A DNA stretch of 64,000 nt from Sulfolobaceae archaeon (GTDB lineage Archaea; Thermoproteota; Thermoprotei_A; Sulfolobales; Sulfolobaceae): assembly GCA_028277025.1 (NCBI GenBank), contig JAPYVG010000001.1, positions 118,713-182,712 on the forward strand, given 5' to 3'. The translations under genes and the position numbers were made by a program. Under the pieces are notes generated by a model, which had not been told where the DNA came from, did not search any database, and saw only the letters and a program-made list of their open reading frames with translations. Shown piece after piece: positions 19,564-28,693 of the stretch (positions are counted from its first letter, which is position 1; each line of letters starts with the position of its first letter).

Positions 19564-20533
19564 TTACACCTTTAAGTAGAGAGGTAACGTGTCTAAAAAG
19601 CTCTTCTAAACCAATTCCCTTCTCCGCACTTATTTCAAAAGGCTTAGTATCTAAACCTTTCATAATTTCTGAATAAAGTTCGTCGTTCTTTGCATCTATC
19701 TTATTTAGTACTGGGACAACAGTTTTGTTTAAACTCTTGGTTTCGTTATACAAGTCTAGTTGTTCTCTTGCTGAATATAACGAGAAAACCGAGACGTCGA
19801 AAAGAAATATTATTACCCCTTCTAAATTCTTTATGGCGTTAATTGCTTTCAACTCTATCTTGTTTCTCTCACTCATCGGCCTATCTAATATACCCGGCGT
19901 GTCTATGACTTGAACTATTTCGCCGTAATCAGTAATAAAATGTCCTACGTGTATCTCCTTAGTAGTGAAGGGGTAGGAAGCTACCTCAGGTTTTGCAGTG
20001 GAAATTTTACCTACTAACGTGCTTTTACCTACGTTAGGCGGGCCGGCGATTATGATTGTTGGTAACGAAGGGTCTATTGTTTGTAGCTTTTTAAGTTGTC
20101 TTGTGATATCAATAATCCAATCAATGCACTCCCTTCTTTTCCTAAATACAGAAAATACTCTTCCAACACATTGCCTCATTAACATGTTTTCTTTTTTCTC
20201 TATATCACTTCTGATGAGGGAGATATAACGATTTATAATTTTTCTAGACAAATTTAATGCATTTCTAAGACTTCCTAAGCATATTTTAAACTTGTCTAGG
20301 TCATCAGCCAAGATTTCTATGTTTGTTTTATAGAATGGGTGGAGTAGTTCAATTCTTGGGAAAGTATTTAAGAACTCTTCATACCTTTCTAATTCGTTTT
20401 CAAGCTCTTTTAATCTTCTTATTTCCCTATCTTTTACAGTAGTACCGCTAATTTTAGGTAATATAGAAAGATAATGCTTTGTGAACTCTTCTACTTTAGG
20501 GGGTATTTTTGTACTTTCAAACGGGTTTAACAT
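19541..20533 (-). CDS. Nog1-like (OBG family) GTPase
   Basis: The protein has 330 residues. A helical N-terminal domain of about 150 residues (many Glu and Arg) precedes the G domain: Walker A GPPNVGKST near 163, switch region PFTTKEIHVG, DTPGILDRPMSERN, NKID, and SAEKGIG. Nog1 proteins work in large ribosomal subunit assembly; the archaeal protein lacks the long C-terminal tail of the eukaryotic one. It overlaps the MetRS-beta gene by 7 bases upstream and the queE frame downstream, forming a translation-related group. Confidence 0.92.
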   Translation of the reverse strand: MLNPFESTKIPPKVEEFTKHYLSILPKISGTTVKDREIRRLKELENELERYEEFLNTFPRIELLHPFYKTNIEILADDLDKFKICLGSLRNALNLSRKIINRYISLIRSDIEKKENMLMRQCVGRVFSVFRKRRECIDWIIDITRQLKKLQTIDPSLPTIIIAGPPNVGKSTLVGKISTAKPEVASYPFTTKEIHVGHFITDYGEIVQVIDTPGILDRPMSERNKIELKAINAIKNLEGVIIFLFDVSVFSLYSAREQLDLYNETKSLNKTVVPVLNKIDAKNDELYSEIMKGLDTKPFEISAEKGIGLEELFRHVTSLLKGVKNEVLGK

Positions 20534-20868
20534 ACTTTCGTTCCAGCGGGTACTTCCCCATCTACTGTTAATATTCTCGGTTTTATTCCTTTTGCCTCAT
20601 CCTCTTTACAACCTGCAGCTAGTATCATTCCTTTGCTTTCAAATCCTCTAATCTTTTTAGATTGTAAGTTAGCAACAACTATGACTCTTTTACCAACTAA
20701 ATCTTCTGGCTTATAATATTCTGCAATTCCGCTTATTATTTGCCTAGTCTCGTTTCCTAAATCAACCATTAGCTTAAGTAACTTAGTCCCCTCAATTCTT
20801 TCTGCCGACTTTACAATTCCTACTCTTAAATCAACTTTTGCAAACTCGTCAATTGAAATTTCACTCAT
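20527..20868 (-). CDS. metG: Stand-alone tRNA-binding domain, methionyl-tRNA synthetase beta subunit
   Basis: The protein has 113 residues and is a single OB-fold EMAP/MetG C-terminal domain: DEFAKVDLRVGIVKSAERIEGTKLLKLMVDLG, RQIISGIAEYYKPEDLVGKRVIVVANL and SKGMILAA. In many bacteria this domain is fused to MetRS; in crenarchaea it is a separate subunit that improves tRNA binding. It starts at ATG 20868 and overlaps the GTPase gene. The catalytic MetRS is not in the window. The gene symbol refers to the beta part only. Confidence 0.88.
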   Translation of the reverse strand: MSEISIDEFAKVDLRVGIVKSAERIEGTKLLKLMVDLGNETRQIISGIAEYYKPEDLVGKRVIVVANLQSKKIRGFESKGMILAAGCKEDEAKGIKPRILTVDGEVPAGTKVC

Positions 20869-20976
20869 AGCCTTCCACTATCACTTGACTCTTTTAAGTA
20901 GTAATTTACTTGGCTAAGTAAAAAATACCGGGGTAATCTCCAATAGTTTTTTATTCTAATTGTGAAAAGTCCTAAT

Positions 20977-21684
20977 ATGGAGTTCAAAAAGGTCGCCGAA
21001 GGTAAGACAAAAATCGTTTACGAATTTGATGATGATCACTATTTACTTTACTTTAAAGACTCAATAACTGCTGGAGATGGAATTAAAAAAGACGAAATGA
21101 AGGATAAAGGAGTTCTGAACGCACAAACTTCAGCCTTCTTCTTTAGGTTACTCGAATCTCAAGGGGTGGAAACGCATTACGTCGGAATGTATGATGAAAG
21201 GACAATGATAGTAAAGAAACTGAAGATGATCCCAGTAGAGGTAGTGTTGAGAAACATAGCAACTGGGAGTATTGTAAAGAGATTGCCTATTAAAGAAGGT
21301 GAGAGATTTAACCCACCAATTATTGAGTTCTTCTTGAAAGACGATGAAAGACATGACCCATTAATAAACTACTCTCATATGGAGTACTTCAAGCTAATGA
21401 GTCGTAAGGAAGCCGAACAGGTTGAAGAGGTGATGAAAAAAGTTAATGACATTATGTATAAGTTTCTTGATGAGAAGGGTTTCCTATTATATGATTTTAA
21501 GCTGGAGTTCGGTAGACTTTATGACGGTAGGTTAATCATAGGTGACGAAATAACTTTAGACGCAATGAGAATCAGGGAGAAAGGTACGTTGAGGATACTC
21601 GATAAGGATCTTTATAGAAAAGGTGCCGATCTAGAAACTGTTAGAAAGAGTTACGAAGAGTTTTTCAAGAGGATAACACAGTAG
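20977..21684 (+). CDS. purC: SAICAR synthetase
   Basis: It joins CAIR and aspartate using ATP. The protein has about 235 residues from ATG 20977 ([17 protein letters not shown]); a GTG at 20962 in the same frame would add five residues. A TATA-like TTTTTTATTC about 20947-20956 lies 25 bases before the ATG, which favours 20977 and a leaderless message. Motifs include [27 protein letters not shown] and [10 protein letters not shown]. It is the first gene of the purine operon purC-S-Q-L-F-F2-D-M. Confidence 0.95.
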   Translation: MEFKKVAEGKTKIVYEFDDDHYLLYFKDSITAGDGIKKDEMKDKGVLNAQTSAFFFRLLESQGVETHYVGMYDERTMIVKKLKMIPVEVVLRNIATGSIVKRLPIKEGERFNPPIIEFFLKDDERHDPLINYSHMEYFKLMSRKEAEQVEEVMKKVNDIMYKFLDEKGFLLYDFKLEFGRLYDGRLIIGDEITLDAMRIREKGTLRILDKDLYRKGADLETVRKSYEEFFKRITQ

Positions 21685-21692
21685 GTGAGGTT

Positions 21693-21962
21693 ATGATATA
21701 CACAGTTGAACTAATAATATTAAATAAAGACGGTGTAAGAGATCCAGAAGGAGAGACAATACAGAAGTATGCGGTAGAAAAATTTGATAAAAGAGTTTTA
21801 GAGACTAGGGCTGGCAAATACTTACTTTTTAAAGTCGAAACTGCCTCACCAGAGGACGCTGAATTAATTATAAGGAAAATAGCACAAGATGCAAGACTAT
21901 ACAATCCTATAGTTCATAAAATCGTGACAAGGGTGATTAGAGCTGAAGACGGCAGTCATTAA
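21693..21962 (+). CDS. purS: FGAM synthetase subunit PurS
   Basis: An 89-residue protein needed to assemble PurL and PurQ into the FGAM synthetase complex; it has no catalytic residues of its own. The family start is MIYTVELIILNKDGVRDPEGETI. It has a ribosome site GGTGAGG just before the ATG. Its last 20 bases overlap the presumed start of purQ. Position, length and composition are normal, and all three partner genes (purS, purQ, purL) are consecutive. Confidence 0.95.
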   Translation: MIYTVELIILNKDGVRDPEGETIQKYAVEKFDKRVLETRAGKYLLFKVETASPEDAELIIRKIAQDARLYNPIVHKIVTRVIRAEDGSH

Positions 21963-22623
21963 GTTCCCTGGAACCACTTGTGAAATAGACGTTTATAAGG
22001 CTTTACTTGAAGTCGGGGTTGAAAGCGAGATAGTGAAATATAAGGATTTCGACCCAGACAAATATAAAGCCGTAGTTTTGCCAGGCGGTTTTAGCTTTGG
22101 TGACTACCTTAGGGCTGGTAGTATTGCCGCGAGTACTGAGACCATGAAAAAAGTGAAAGAGATGGCTAATGAGGGTAAAGTCGTTATAGGTATCTGTAAT
22201 GGATTTCAAATTTTAGTAGAAAGTGGATTACTTGAAGGTGCTTTATTACCTAATCTCTCATTACGTTTTATAAGTAAATGGGTTTACTTAAAAGTCATAA
22301 GATTTGATACAGTATTGACAAGGGGGTTGAATAAGACTATAATAAGGATGCCTATTGCTCATGCAGAAGGTCGCTATTATCATAAAGACGTTGAGAGGGC
22401 TAAAAGCTTAGCTGTGATGCAATATAGTGATGAAAAAGGGCAAGTAACTCCTCATGCTAACCCTAACGGCTCATTACTAAATATAGCATCAATTGCTAAT
22501 GAGGAAGGAAATGTGATAGGCATGATGCCTCATCCAGAAAGGGCTTCGTTCAAGCTAACTTCAATTGATGGAAGCACAGATGGATTACTATTATTTAGGG
22601 GGTTAAGGAGGCTTGAAAATTAA
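21943..22623 (+). CDS. purQ: FGAM synthetase glutaminase subunit PurQ, CTG start likely
   Basis: It supplies ammonia to PurL. The family N-terminus KTAVIKFPGTTCEIDVYKALL is encoded from 21946, and the only plausible initiator before it is CTG at 21943; the frame has a TGA three codons upstream (21934-21936). The first GTG in frame, 22033, would remove 30 residues including the conserved FPGTTCE strand. Active-site motifs follow: LPGGFSFGDYLRAG, the nucleophile in GICNGFQIL and HPERAS (His-Glu). The gene overlaps purS by 20 bases and purL by 11. About 226 residues is the normal PurQ size. Confidence 0.92.
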   Translation: MKTAVIKFPGTTCEIDVYKALLEVGVESEIVKYKDFDPDKYKAVVLPGGFSFGDYLRAGSIAASTETMKKVKEMANEGKVVIGICNGFQILVESGLLEGALLPNLSLRFISKWVYLKVIRFDTVLTRGLNKTIIRMPIAHAEGRYYHKDVERAKSLAVMQYSDEKGQVTPHANPNGSLLNIASIANEEGNVIGMMPHPERASFKLTSIDGSTDGLLLFRGLRRLEN

Positions 22624-24727
22624 TCTTTCTCAATACGAAATGGACTTAGTGAGGAAGAGTTTAGGCAGAGAACCTAATGAAGCGGAATGGCTTACTATCG
22701 ACGCTTTATGGTCTGAACACTGTGCTTATAAGTCTTCGAGGGTCTTTTTAAAAAGCTTCCTCAGTACTGGGGAAAGAGTTGTTATGGGGATTGAAGATTG
22801 GCAAGATGCGGGTGCATTAGATGTTGGTGACGGATGGGCAATAGTACTAAAGCTAGAAAGTCATAATCACCCATCTGCAATAGACCCATTTAACGGTGCA
22901 GCAACTGGTGTAGGAGGTATAATTAGGGATATAATTAGCAAGGGTGCCAGGCCCATTGCATTACTTGATATGATTCGCGTAGGTGATCTCTCAAAGTCCA
23001 GAAATAGGTGGCTACTAAAGAATATAATTGCTGGAATAGGATTTTACGGTAATAGTATAGGAGTTCCTGTTGTGGGTGGAGAGTTAGCATTTGATAGCAG
23101 TTATGACGATAATCCTTTAGTAGATGTTGCTGGAGTAGGTGTTGTCAGAAAGGACAGAATAATACCTAGTGTGGTTAAAGAGGCTGGATTGAAAATAGTA
23201 ATTGTTGGGCTCACTGGTTTAGACGGTCTTGGAGGGGCTTCATTTGCGTCTAGAAAGTTAAGTGGAGAAGACGAAATAGGGGCAGTACAAATAGCAGACC
23301 CTTTCGCGGGGAAAATTGTGCTTGACTCAACTTTGGCAGTCGTTGATAAGGTCGAGGCCATTAAAGACCTAGGTGGTGGAGGTCTCGTTGTAGGGGTAAC
23401 AGAAATGGCCAATGGTTTAGGGGCTGTTGTTGAGTTAGACAAGATCCCCCTAAGGGTTAAAGACATGAAGCCAGAGGAGATTCTTGTTTCAGAAACCCAA
23501 GAAAGGATGCTATTCGCTGTCAAACCAGAAAAAGTTGAGGAGGTCTGTAAAGAATTTGAGTACTACGAATATCCATGCGCAGTGATAGGTGAGTTTGTCA
23601 AGGAACCATACATAAAATTCTTATACGAAGGGAAGGAGGTCGTCAACTTACCGTCTAGTTTACTCCTAAACCCGCCAAGGTATATTTGGAGTGTCAAAAA
23701 ACCTATAAGGAAAGTGGGAGAAAGGCCTAATATTAATTTAGAAGATGTTATAAGAAAAGTAGTCACTCACCCGGATCTCGTAAGCAAGGAATGGGCTTAT
23801 TCACAATTTGATTATGAAGTTGGAACTTCTACTGTTTTAAAGCCTGGTGAAGCTGACTCTGCATTAATTGAGTTACCTAATGGTAAGCTTCTTGCAATGA
23901 AAGGAGACGCAAACCCAGACCTCTGTGCAGAAGACCCCTACGAATGCGGAAAAAGTATTGTTGCTGAAGCTTATAGGAACTTAGCTAGTGTAGGTGCTAA
24001 GGGGATAGGGCTGGTAGATCATTTACAATTCGGAGACCCAAGGAAGCCAGAGGTTTATTATTATTTTGTCGAAGCTGTTAGAGGGATTGGTGAGGCTGCT
24101 AGGTTCTTCTCAACTCCAATAGTCGGTGGTAAAGTGTCTTTCTATAACGAGAATAAGGAAGGTAAACCCATAAAGCCAACACCTTTAGTCGTTATGGCTG
24201 GTTTAGTTGAGGGAAAATTTTTAAGAAATAAAATATTCGAAGGACTAGACATAGTGCTCATAGGTCTGACGAGGAATGAATTAAGAGGTTCACTTTTAAC
24301 TAAAATATTTGGAAGTTTTGGTGATGTTCCGAAGGCTAGGTTGAATGAGGATTTATTAGCTAGTGAATTAGTTATTCGCGCTATTAATGAGGATAAAGCA
24401 TTTCTGGTTAAGGATGTAAATAGGGGAGGTTTGATAGCTTCTTTGTTCCAAATCTTAATTAAGGACTTTGGTGTTAGCATTAGTACTAAAAATATCATTT
24501 CTGATGAAGAAGATATTCTTGCGAAATTATTCTCCGAAAATGGAGGTCGTTTCATAGTTTTGACCAATGATGCTGAATGGTTCATGAGGAATAGTAAGGG
24601 AATTCATGTTTCTGTAATAGGTAAAGTGGTTAAAGAGAGTAGAAGGATGAGATTAGACGATACCGTAATTGATCTAAATAAGGAGGTTGATCAATATTAC
24701 AATTTCCTTTATGAGGTGATGGGATGA
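22613..24727 (+). CDS. purL: FGAM synthetase large subunit PurL
   Basis: It amidates FGAR to FGAM with ATP and ammonia from PurQ. The protein has 704 residues, the small PurL type that needs PurS and PurQ. The start is TTG 22613 (MKINLSQYEMDLVRKSLGREPNEAEW), inside the purQ end. Motifs include WSEHCAYKSSR, KLESHNHPSAIDPFNGAATGVGG and the second half GDANPDLCAEDPYECGKSIVAEA. It overlaps the purF start by ATGA. Length is typical. Confidence 0.96.
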   Translation: MKINLSQYEMDLVRKSLGREPNEAEWLTIDALWSEHCAYKSSRVFLKSFLSTGERVVMGIEDWQDAGALDVGDGWAIVLKLESHNHPSAIDPFNGAATGVGGIIRDIISKGARPIALLDMIRVGDLSKSRNRWLLKNIIAGIGFYGNSIGVPVVGGELAFDSSYDDNPLVDVAGVGVVRKDRIIPSVVKEAGLKIVIVGLTGLDGLGGASFASRKLSGEDEIGAVQIADPFAGKIVLDSTLAVVDKVEAIKDLGGGGLVVGVTEMANGLGAVVELDKIPLRVKDMKPEEILVSETQERMLFAVKPEKVEEVCKEFEYYEYPCAVIGEFVKEPYIKFLYEGKEVVNLPSSLLLNPPRYIWSVKKPIRKVGERPNINLEDVIRKVVTHPDLVSKEWAYSQFDYEVGTSTVLKPGEADSALIELPNGKLLAMKGDANPDLCAEDPYECGKSIVAEAYRNLASVGAKGIGLVDHLQFGDPRKPEVYYYFVEAVRGIGEAARFFSTPIVGGKVSFYNENKEGKPIKPTPLVVMAGLVEGKFLRNKIFEGLDIVLIGLTRNELRGSLLTKIFGSFGDVPKARLNEDLLASELVIRAINEDKAFLVKDVNRGGLIASLFQILIKDFGVSISTKNIISDEEDILAKLFSENGGRFIVLTNDAEWFMRNSKGIHVSVIGKVVKESRRMRLDDTVIDLNKEVDQYYNFLYEVMG

Positions 24728-26049
24728 AAGAACATTGTGGCATTGTAGGGGTTTCGTTAAGGAGTGAGGACTCATCGAGGTTAGTTTATGAGTCCTTAAA
24801 GTTGTTACAGCATAGAGGTCAAGAAGCTGCTGGGATATCTTATATTAATGATCATAGTATAAATACAATAAAAGGTTTAGGCTTAGTAGAAGAGGCTATA
24901 GACCCGATTTTACTGAAAAGTTCAAGGACCGCTATAGGTCATGTTAGATATTCAACTACGGGCAAAGGAACGGTTGAGGAGGCACAGCCGTTAAGTGATG
25001 GTAAAATAGCGATAGCATTTAACGGTACTATTACAAATTATTTCCTTTATAAGACAAAAACTGATACTGAGTTCATTCTTAAAGTTTTAAGCGACGCAAA
25101 AGATATTAAAAGCGGTCTGAGAAGGCTTGTTGACCTAGCGGATGGTGCTTATTCGTTAGTTATTTTAACTGAGAAGGGTGAGCTAATAGGTTTTAGAGAC
25201 CCTAAAGGTTTTAGACCCTTAGCCTTTGGTAAGATTAAGGACGGATATATAATAGCGTCTGAAGATTCCGTAATTAGGCAACTAGGTGGGGAAGTAATAA
25301 GGGACGTTAAACCTGGTGAGATGATTTATATAAAAGATAATCATGTTGAAAGCGAGATAATTGGCATTGATAAACACTCCTTCTGCTCTTTCGAATACAT
25401 ATATTTTGCCAGAGCAGACTCAATAATTGATGGAATTCCAGTTTACGAGGCTAGGATTAGGTTAGGTGAGGTTTTAGCTGAAAAACATGGCGTTAAAGCT
25501 GATATAGTGATTCCAGTCCCAGAGTCCTCAATACCAATAGCCATAGGTTTTTCAAGGAAATCTGGGATACCACTAGAGCTAGCTTTAGTAAAAACTAATA
25601 TTGCTAAGAGGTCTTTTATTATGCCTACCCAAGATAAGAGGGAAAGCGTAGTGGAGGAGAAGTTTGGTGTTGTAAAAACTGTTGTAAACGGTAAGAGAGT
25701 AGTTTTAATAGATGATTCAATAGTAAGGGGTACTACGATGAAAAAACTGGTGAAGCTTTTGAGAGATAACGGTGCTAAGGAGGTTCATGTCAGGGTTGGG
25801 TCTCCTAAAATAAGATATCCGTGTTATATGGGTATTGATTTCCCAACTACTAAAGAGTTAATAGCTCATTCTAAAAATGAAAATGAAATAGCTAAGATAA
25901 TAGGTGCGGATTCAGTTGAATATTTAACGATAGAAGAGATGATATCTGCAATAGGTAGAAATGATTTATGTCACGCATGTTTTTCTGGTATTTATCCGTT
26001 AAAATTCTCATACGATTTCAATCTGTTAGAGTCAGTGTTTAAGGGGTGA
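24724..26049 (+). CDS. purF: Amidophosphoribosyltransferase PurF
   Basis: It makes phosphoribosylamine from PRPP and glutamine, the first purine step. The protein has 441 residues. MKEH is followed by CGIVGVS, so the N-terminal nucleophile Cys appears after removal of a four-residue propeptide. LLQHRGQEAAG, GHVRYSTTG and the NG of AFNGTITNY complete the glutaminase. The PRPP loop is VVLIDDSIVRGTT near residue 336. Four cysteines (SFCSFEY, YPCYMGID, LCHACFSG) match the structural [4Fe-4S] sites of the Bacillus enzyme. It overlaps purL and is followed after 4 bases by a paralogue. Confidence 0.97.
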   Translation: MKEHCGIVGVSLRSEDSSRLVYESLKLLQHRGQEAAGISYINDHSINTIKGLGLVEEAIDPILLKSSRTAIGHVRYSTTGKGTVEEAQPLSDGKIAIAFNGTITNYFLYKTKTDTEFILKVLSDAKDIKSGLRRLVDLADGAYSLVILTEKGELIGFRDPKGFRPLAFGKIKDGYIIASEDSVIRQLGGEVIRDVKPGEMIYIKDNHVESEIIGIDKHSFCSFEYIYFARADSIIDGIPVYEARIRLGEVLAEKHGVKADIVIPVPESSIPIAIGFSRKSGIPLELALVKTNIAKRSFIMPTQDKRESVVEEKFGVVKTVVNGKRVVLIDDSIVRGTTMKKLVKLLRDNGAKEVHVRVGSPKIRYPCYMGIDFPTTKELIAHSKNENEIAKIIGADSVEYLTIEEMISAIGRNDLCHACFSGIYPLKFSYDFNLLESVFKG

Positions 26050-26053
26050 GATT

Positions 26054-27268
26054 ATGGCTGGAATAATAGGTGTTTATGCATTTGATAAAATATGGAATAT
26101 AACTAAATTCGTATATTACGGTTCTATAGGTTTACAACACAGAGGTTACGCCTATAGCGGTATTACTGTTCTCAGTGATGAAGGTTTTAAGACCGTGGCT
26201 AAGAACGTAGCACCAGAGGATTTAGAATTACCCCAATTTAGCGGATGGGCTGGAATTGGTTACACGGGTACTAGGCCGGGTTTCCCCATAGTGACTGATC
26301 ATGGTAGTTTAGTGTTAGATGGTGTAATTAAAGGTAATATGGATGAGTTTGTAAAAGAGCTAAGTAAAGACGCTGAAAAAGCAGTTAATAACTTTGACGG
26401 CATTTACACGTTTATTTTCTTGTCAAAAGACGGGAGGTTAATAGGTTATAGGGACGAATTTGGGCTAAAACCACTTGAAATAGGAGGGTTTGGTTTTGAT
26501 TTGGCAATATTATCATCAGAAACTCCCGGTATTACAGTAATAGGTGGGGAATTTAAGAGAGAAATTTATCCTGGTGAAATGGTCTTTATAGATACCTATT
26601 CCGTATCTTATTCAAAAGTTAAAGAAGAAAAGAGAAGTTATTGTGCTATTGATATTATATATCAATCTAGAATAGATTCAAGAGTATTCGGTGTAGACAT
26701 TTATAATGTTAGGGAGAAAATTGGAGAACAGTTGGCTGAGGAGAGAAGGATAGACGCGGATATTGTTATAGGAGTTCCAGATACTGCACTTCCCTATGCT
26801 ATAGGTTACTCTAAAAAGACTGGGATTCCGTTTTCTTTAGGTTTTACGAGAACCGGTAGCCCGATGAGGACTATGCTGGCTTCAGATGATTTCCTTAAAA
26901 TTATTGGAGTTCAACTTAAATTAAACCCGATTAGGAGCGTTGTAAAGGGCAAGAGGGTTATTTTAATAGATGACTCCATGGTTACTGGTAGGACTTTGAA
27001 GAATACTGTATTTAATTTGAGGAGTTTAGGTGCTAAAGAAGTCCATGTATTGATTGGGAGTCCTAAATTGATTTCACCTTGTCCTTACGGTATGGAAGTC
27101 CCAGAGGAGAAAGAGTTAATAGCGGCAAATCTTTCCGATGAAGAAATCGCCAAGGTTATAGGTGCTGATTCAATTTATTGGCTAAGTATTGAGGGTTTGT
27201 ATAAGGTTATAGGGCATAAGAACTTATGTTTAGGTTGTATGACTAAAAAGTATCCTAAGGTGATATAA
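26054..27268 (+). CDS. PurF paralogue without the glutaminase nucleophile
   Basis: A 404-residue relative of the preceding PurF. It starts MAGIIGVYAF, so the Cys that PurF exposes is absent (Ala-Gly-Ile), and the NG of the glutaminase is DG (LVLDGVIKG); the Arg-Tyr-Ser region reads GYTGTRPGF. LQHRGYAYSG remains. The PRPP half is well kept: VILIDDSMVTGRT near 306, and the cluster cysteines RSYCAID, SPCPYGME and LCLGCMTKK. It cannot use glutamine, so it may use free ammonia, pair with PurF, or regulate. The start lies 4 bases after the purF stop. A normal neighbouring codon pattern argues against a decaying gene. Confidence 0.9.
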   Translation: MAGIIGVYAFDKIWNITKFVYYGSIGLQHRGYAYSGITVLSDEGFKTVAKNVAPEDLELPQFSGWAGIGYTGTRPGFPIVTDHGSLVLDGVIKGNMDEFVKELSKDAEKAVNNFDGIYTFIFLSKDGRLIGYRDEFGLKPLEIGGFGFDLAILSSETPGITVIGGEFKREIYPGEMVFIDTYSVSYSKVKEEKRSYCAIDIIYQSRIDSRVFGVDIYNVREKIGEQLAEERRIDADIVIGVPDTALPYAIGYSKKTGIPFSLGFTRTGSPMRTMLASDDFLKIIGVQLKLNPIRSVVKGKRVILIDDSMVTGRTLKNTVFNLRSLGAKEVHVLIGSPKLISPCPYGMEVPEEKELIAANLSDEEIAKVIGADSIYWLSIEGLYKVIGHKNLCLGCMTKKYPKVI

Positions 27269-28693
27269 ATGAAGGTCTTATTAATAGGAGATGGTGCTAG
27301 GGAGAACGCCTTAGCTTATTCATTATTAAGGAATTATAGGGTTTTTGCCTTATCTTCGTATATAAACCCTGGGATTAAAGAGGTAGTTGAAAAGACCGGA
27401 GGAAAGTATTATGTAGGAGATATAAACTCACCGGGAGAAGTAAAGAAAGTTATTAGAGAAGTAAACCCGGATTTCGGTATTATAGGGCCAGAAGATCCGC
27501 TATTTCATGGTGTGGCTAATGCCTTTAGGGAGGAAGGAGTTCCGGTTGTGGGGCCGAATAAGGAGTGTGCTATGATCGAGAAGTCAAAGGTCTGGATGAG
27601 AGAGCTAATGTGGAAGTACAATATACCGGGTAGGTTAAGGTTTAAGGCTTTTAGCAATATCGAGGACGCTTCAAAATTCATTCTAGAATACGGTGGTTCA
27701 ATAGCGGTAAAGCCTTCAGAACAAGTAGGAGGTAAAGGTGTTAAGGTGGTTGCAGATTTACAAGCTTATCTGAGTGACGAGAAGAGAGGTGCATTAAGCA
27801 AGAGTACTTCAAGCATAGCGAGTCTTGTGAAAGACGAAGTGAAAATATTAATAGAGGAAAAAGTCGATGGTCCCGAGTACACTCTTCATGTACTAACTGA
27901 TGGTTACTCTTACTTATCGTTGCCATTAGCACAAGATTATAAAAACGCTTATGAAGACGGGATAGGTCCGGAGACCGGTGGTATGGGTTCAATTTCTGGT
28001 CCGGGCAACCTCCTACCCTTTATAAATGAAGAGGAGTACAATAGGTCTTTTGAAATTGTTAAAATGACGGCTGAGGCGATTAGGAAAGAAGTAGGGCAAG
28101 ACTATATAGGGATTTTATCTGGTCAGATGATGTTAACCGGCTTGTGGGGGCCAACAATAATTGAGTACTATTCTAGGTTAGGGGATCCAGAGGCCTCGGC
28201 AATAGTCCCTAGGATAACCAGTGATTTTGGAGAGGTTCTAGAATTAGTTGCGACTAGGCATTTAAATAAGGCTAAAATCTCGGTAAGTGAGTTACCTTCA
28301 ATAGTTAGGGCTGTAGCACCTTTAGGCTATCCGTTAAATAGGGTTATGTCATCGGGACATAATATTTACTTAGATTTACCTAAAATGAGAGAGGAGGGCT
28401 GTATTATATTTTTCGGTTCTGTGAGCTTAGAGGGGATGCAATTAATAACTAAGGGATCTAGAGCTTTAGAAATTGTTGTAGTTGATGAATATGAGAAAGC
28501 GGCGAAGAAATTGGATAAATGTTTCTCTTATATTTCATCAGATACTAAGTTAATTTATAGACGTGATATAGGGAGGACTATAAGTGAACAAGTGGAGAAA
28601 GCTGAAAATGTAAGGTATACATATAAGGCTAGAGAGAAGAGAGGGATTCTCGGGGTTTCAGCTGATTGGTCTCCTAATGGTGGTTTATGGTGA
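27269..28693 (+). CDS. purD: Phosphoribosylamine-glycine ligase
   Basis: It joins phosphoribosylamine with glycine and ATP. This is an ATP-grasp protein of 474 residues: MKVLLIGDGARENALAYSLL at the start, IIGPEDPLFHGV, SIAVKPSEQVGGKGVKVV, EEKVDGPEYTLHVL and ETGGMGSISGPG, with DPEASAIVPR near the acidic metal residues. It follows the PurF paralogue directly, adjacent to it (27268/27269), so the enzyme that consumes the unstable amine is encoded next to those that make it. It overlaps purM by 7 bases. It is slightly longer than the enteric enzyme. Confidence 0.94.
   Translation: MKVLLIGDGARENALAYSLLRNYRVFALSSYINPGIKEVVEKTGGKYYVGDINSPGEVKKVIREVNPDFGIIGPEDPLFHGVANAFREEGVPVVGPNKECAMIEKSKVWMRELMWKYNIPGRLRFKAFSNIEDASKFILEYGGSIAVKPSEQVGGKGVKVVADLQAYLSDEKRGALSKSTSSIASLVKDEVKILIEEKVDGPEYTLHVLTDGYSYLSLPLAQDYKNAYEDGIGPETGGMGSISGPGNLLPFINEEEYNRSFEIVKMTAEAIRKEVGQDYIGILSGQMMLTGLWGPTIIEYYSRLGDPEASAIVPRITSDFGEVLELVATRHLNKAKISVSELPSIVRAVAPLGYPLNRVMSSGHNIYLDLPKMREEGCIIFFGSVSLEGMQLITKGSRALEIVVVDEYEKAAKKLDKCFSYISSDTKLIYRRDIGRTISEQVEKAENVRYTYKAREKRGILGVSADWSPNGGLW

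Noticed and set aside
23101..23523. 140-residue antisense ORF inside purL
   Set aside because: Low-complexity Ser/Thr/Pro composition, a mirror of purL codon bias, no motif.
24142..24585. 147-residue antisense ORF inside purL
   Set aside because: Shadow of purL with a Ser/Leu/Asn-rich composition and no family signs.
26054..27268. PurF paralogue as a pseudogene
   Set aside because: A full-length open frame of 404 codons with the PRPP loop and cluster Cys kept, and a place between purF and purD without gaps, argue for function.
27741..27992. 83-residue antisense ORF in purD
   Set aside because: Shadow in a conserved ATP-grasp region.
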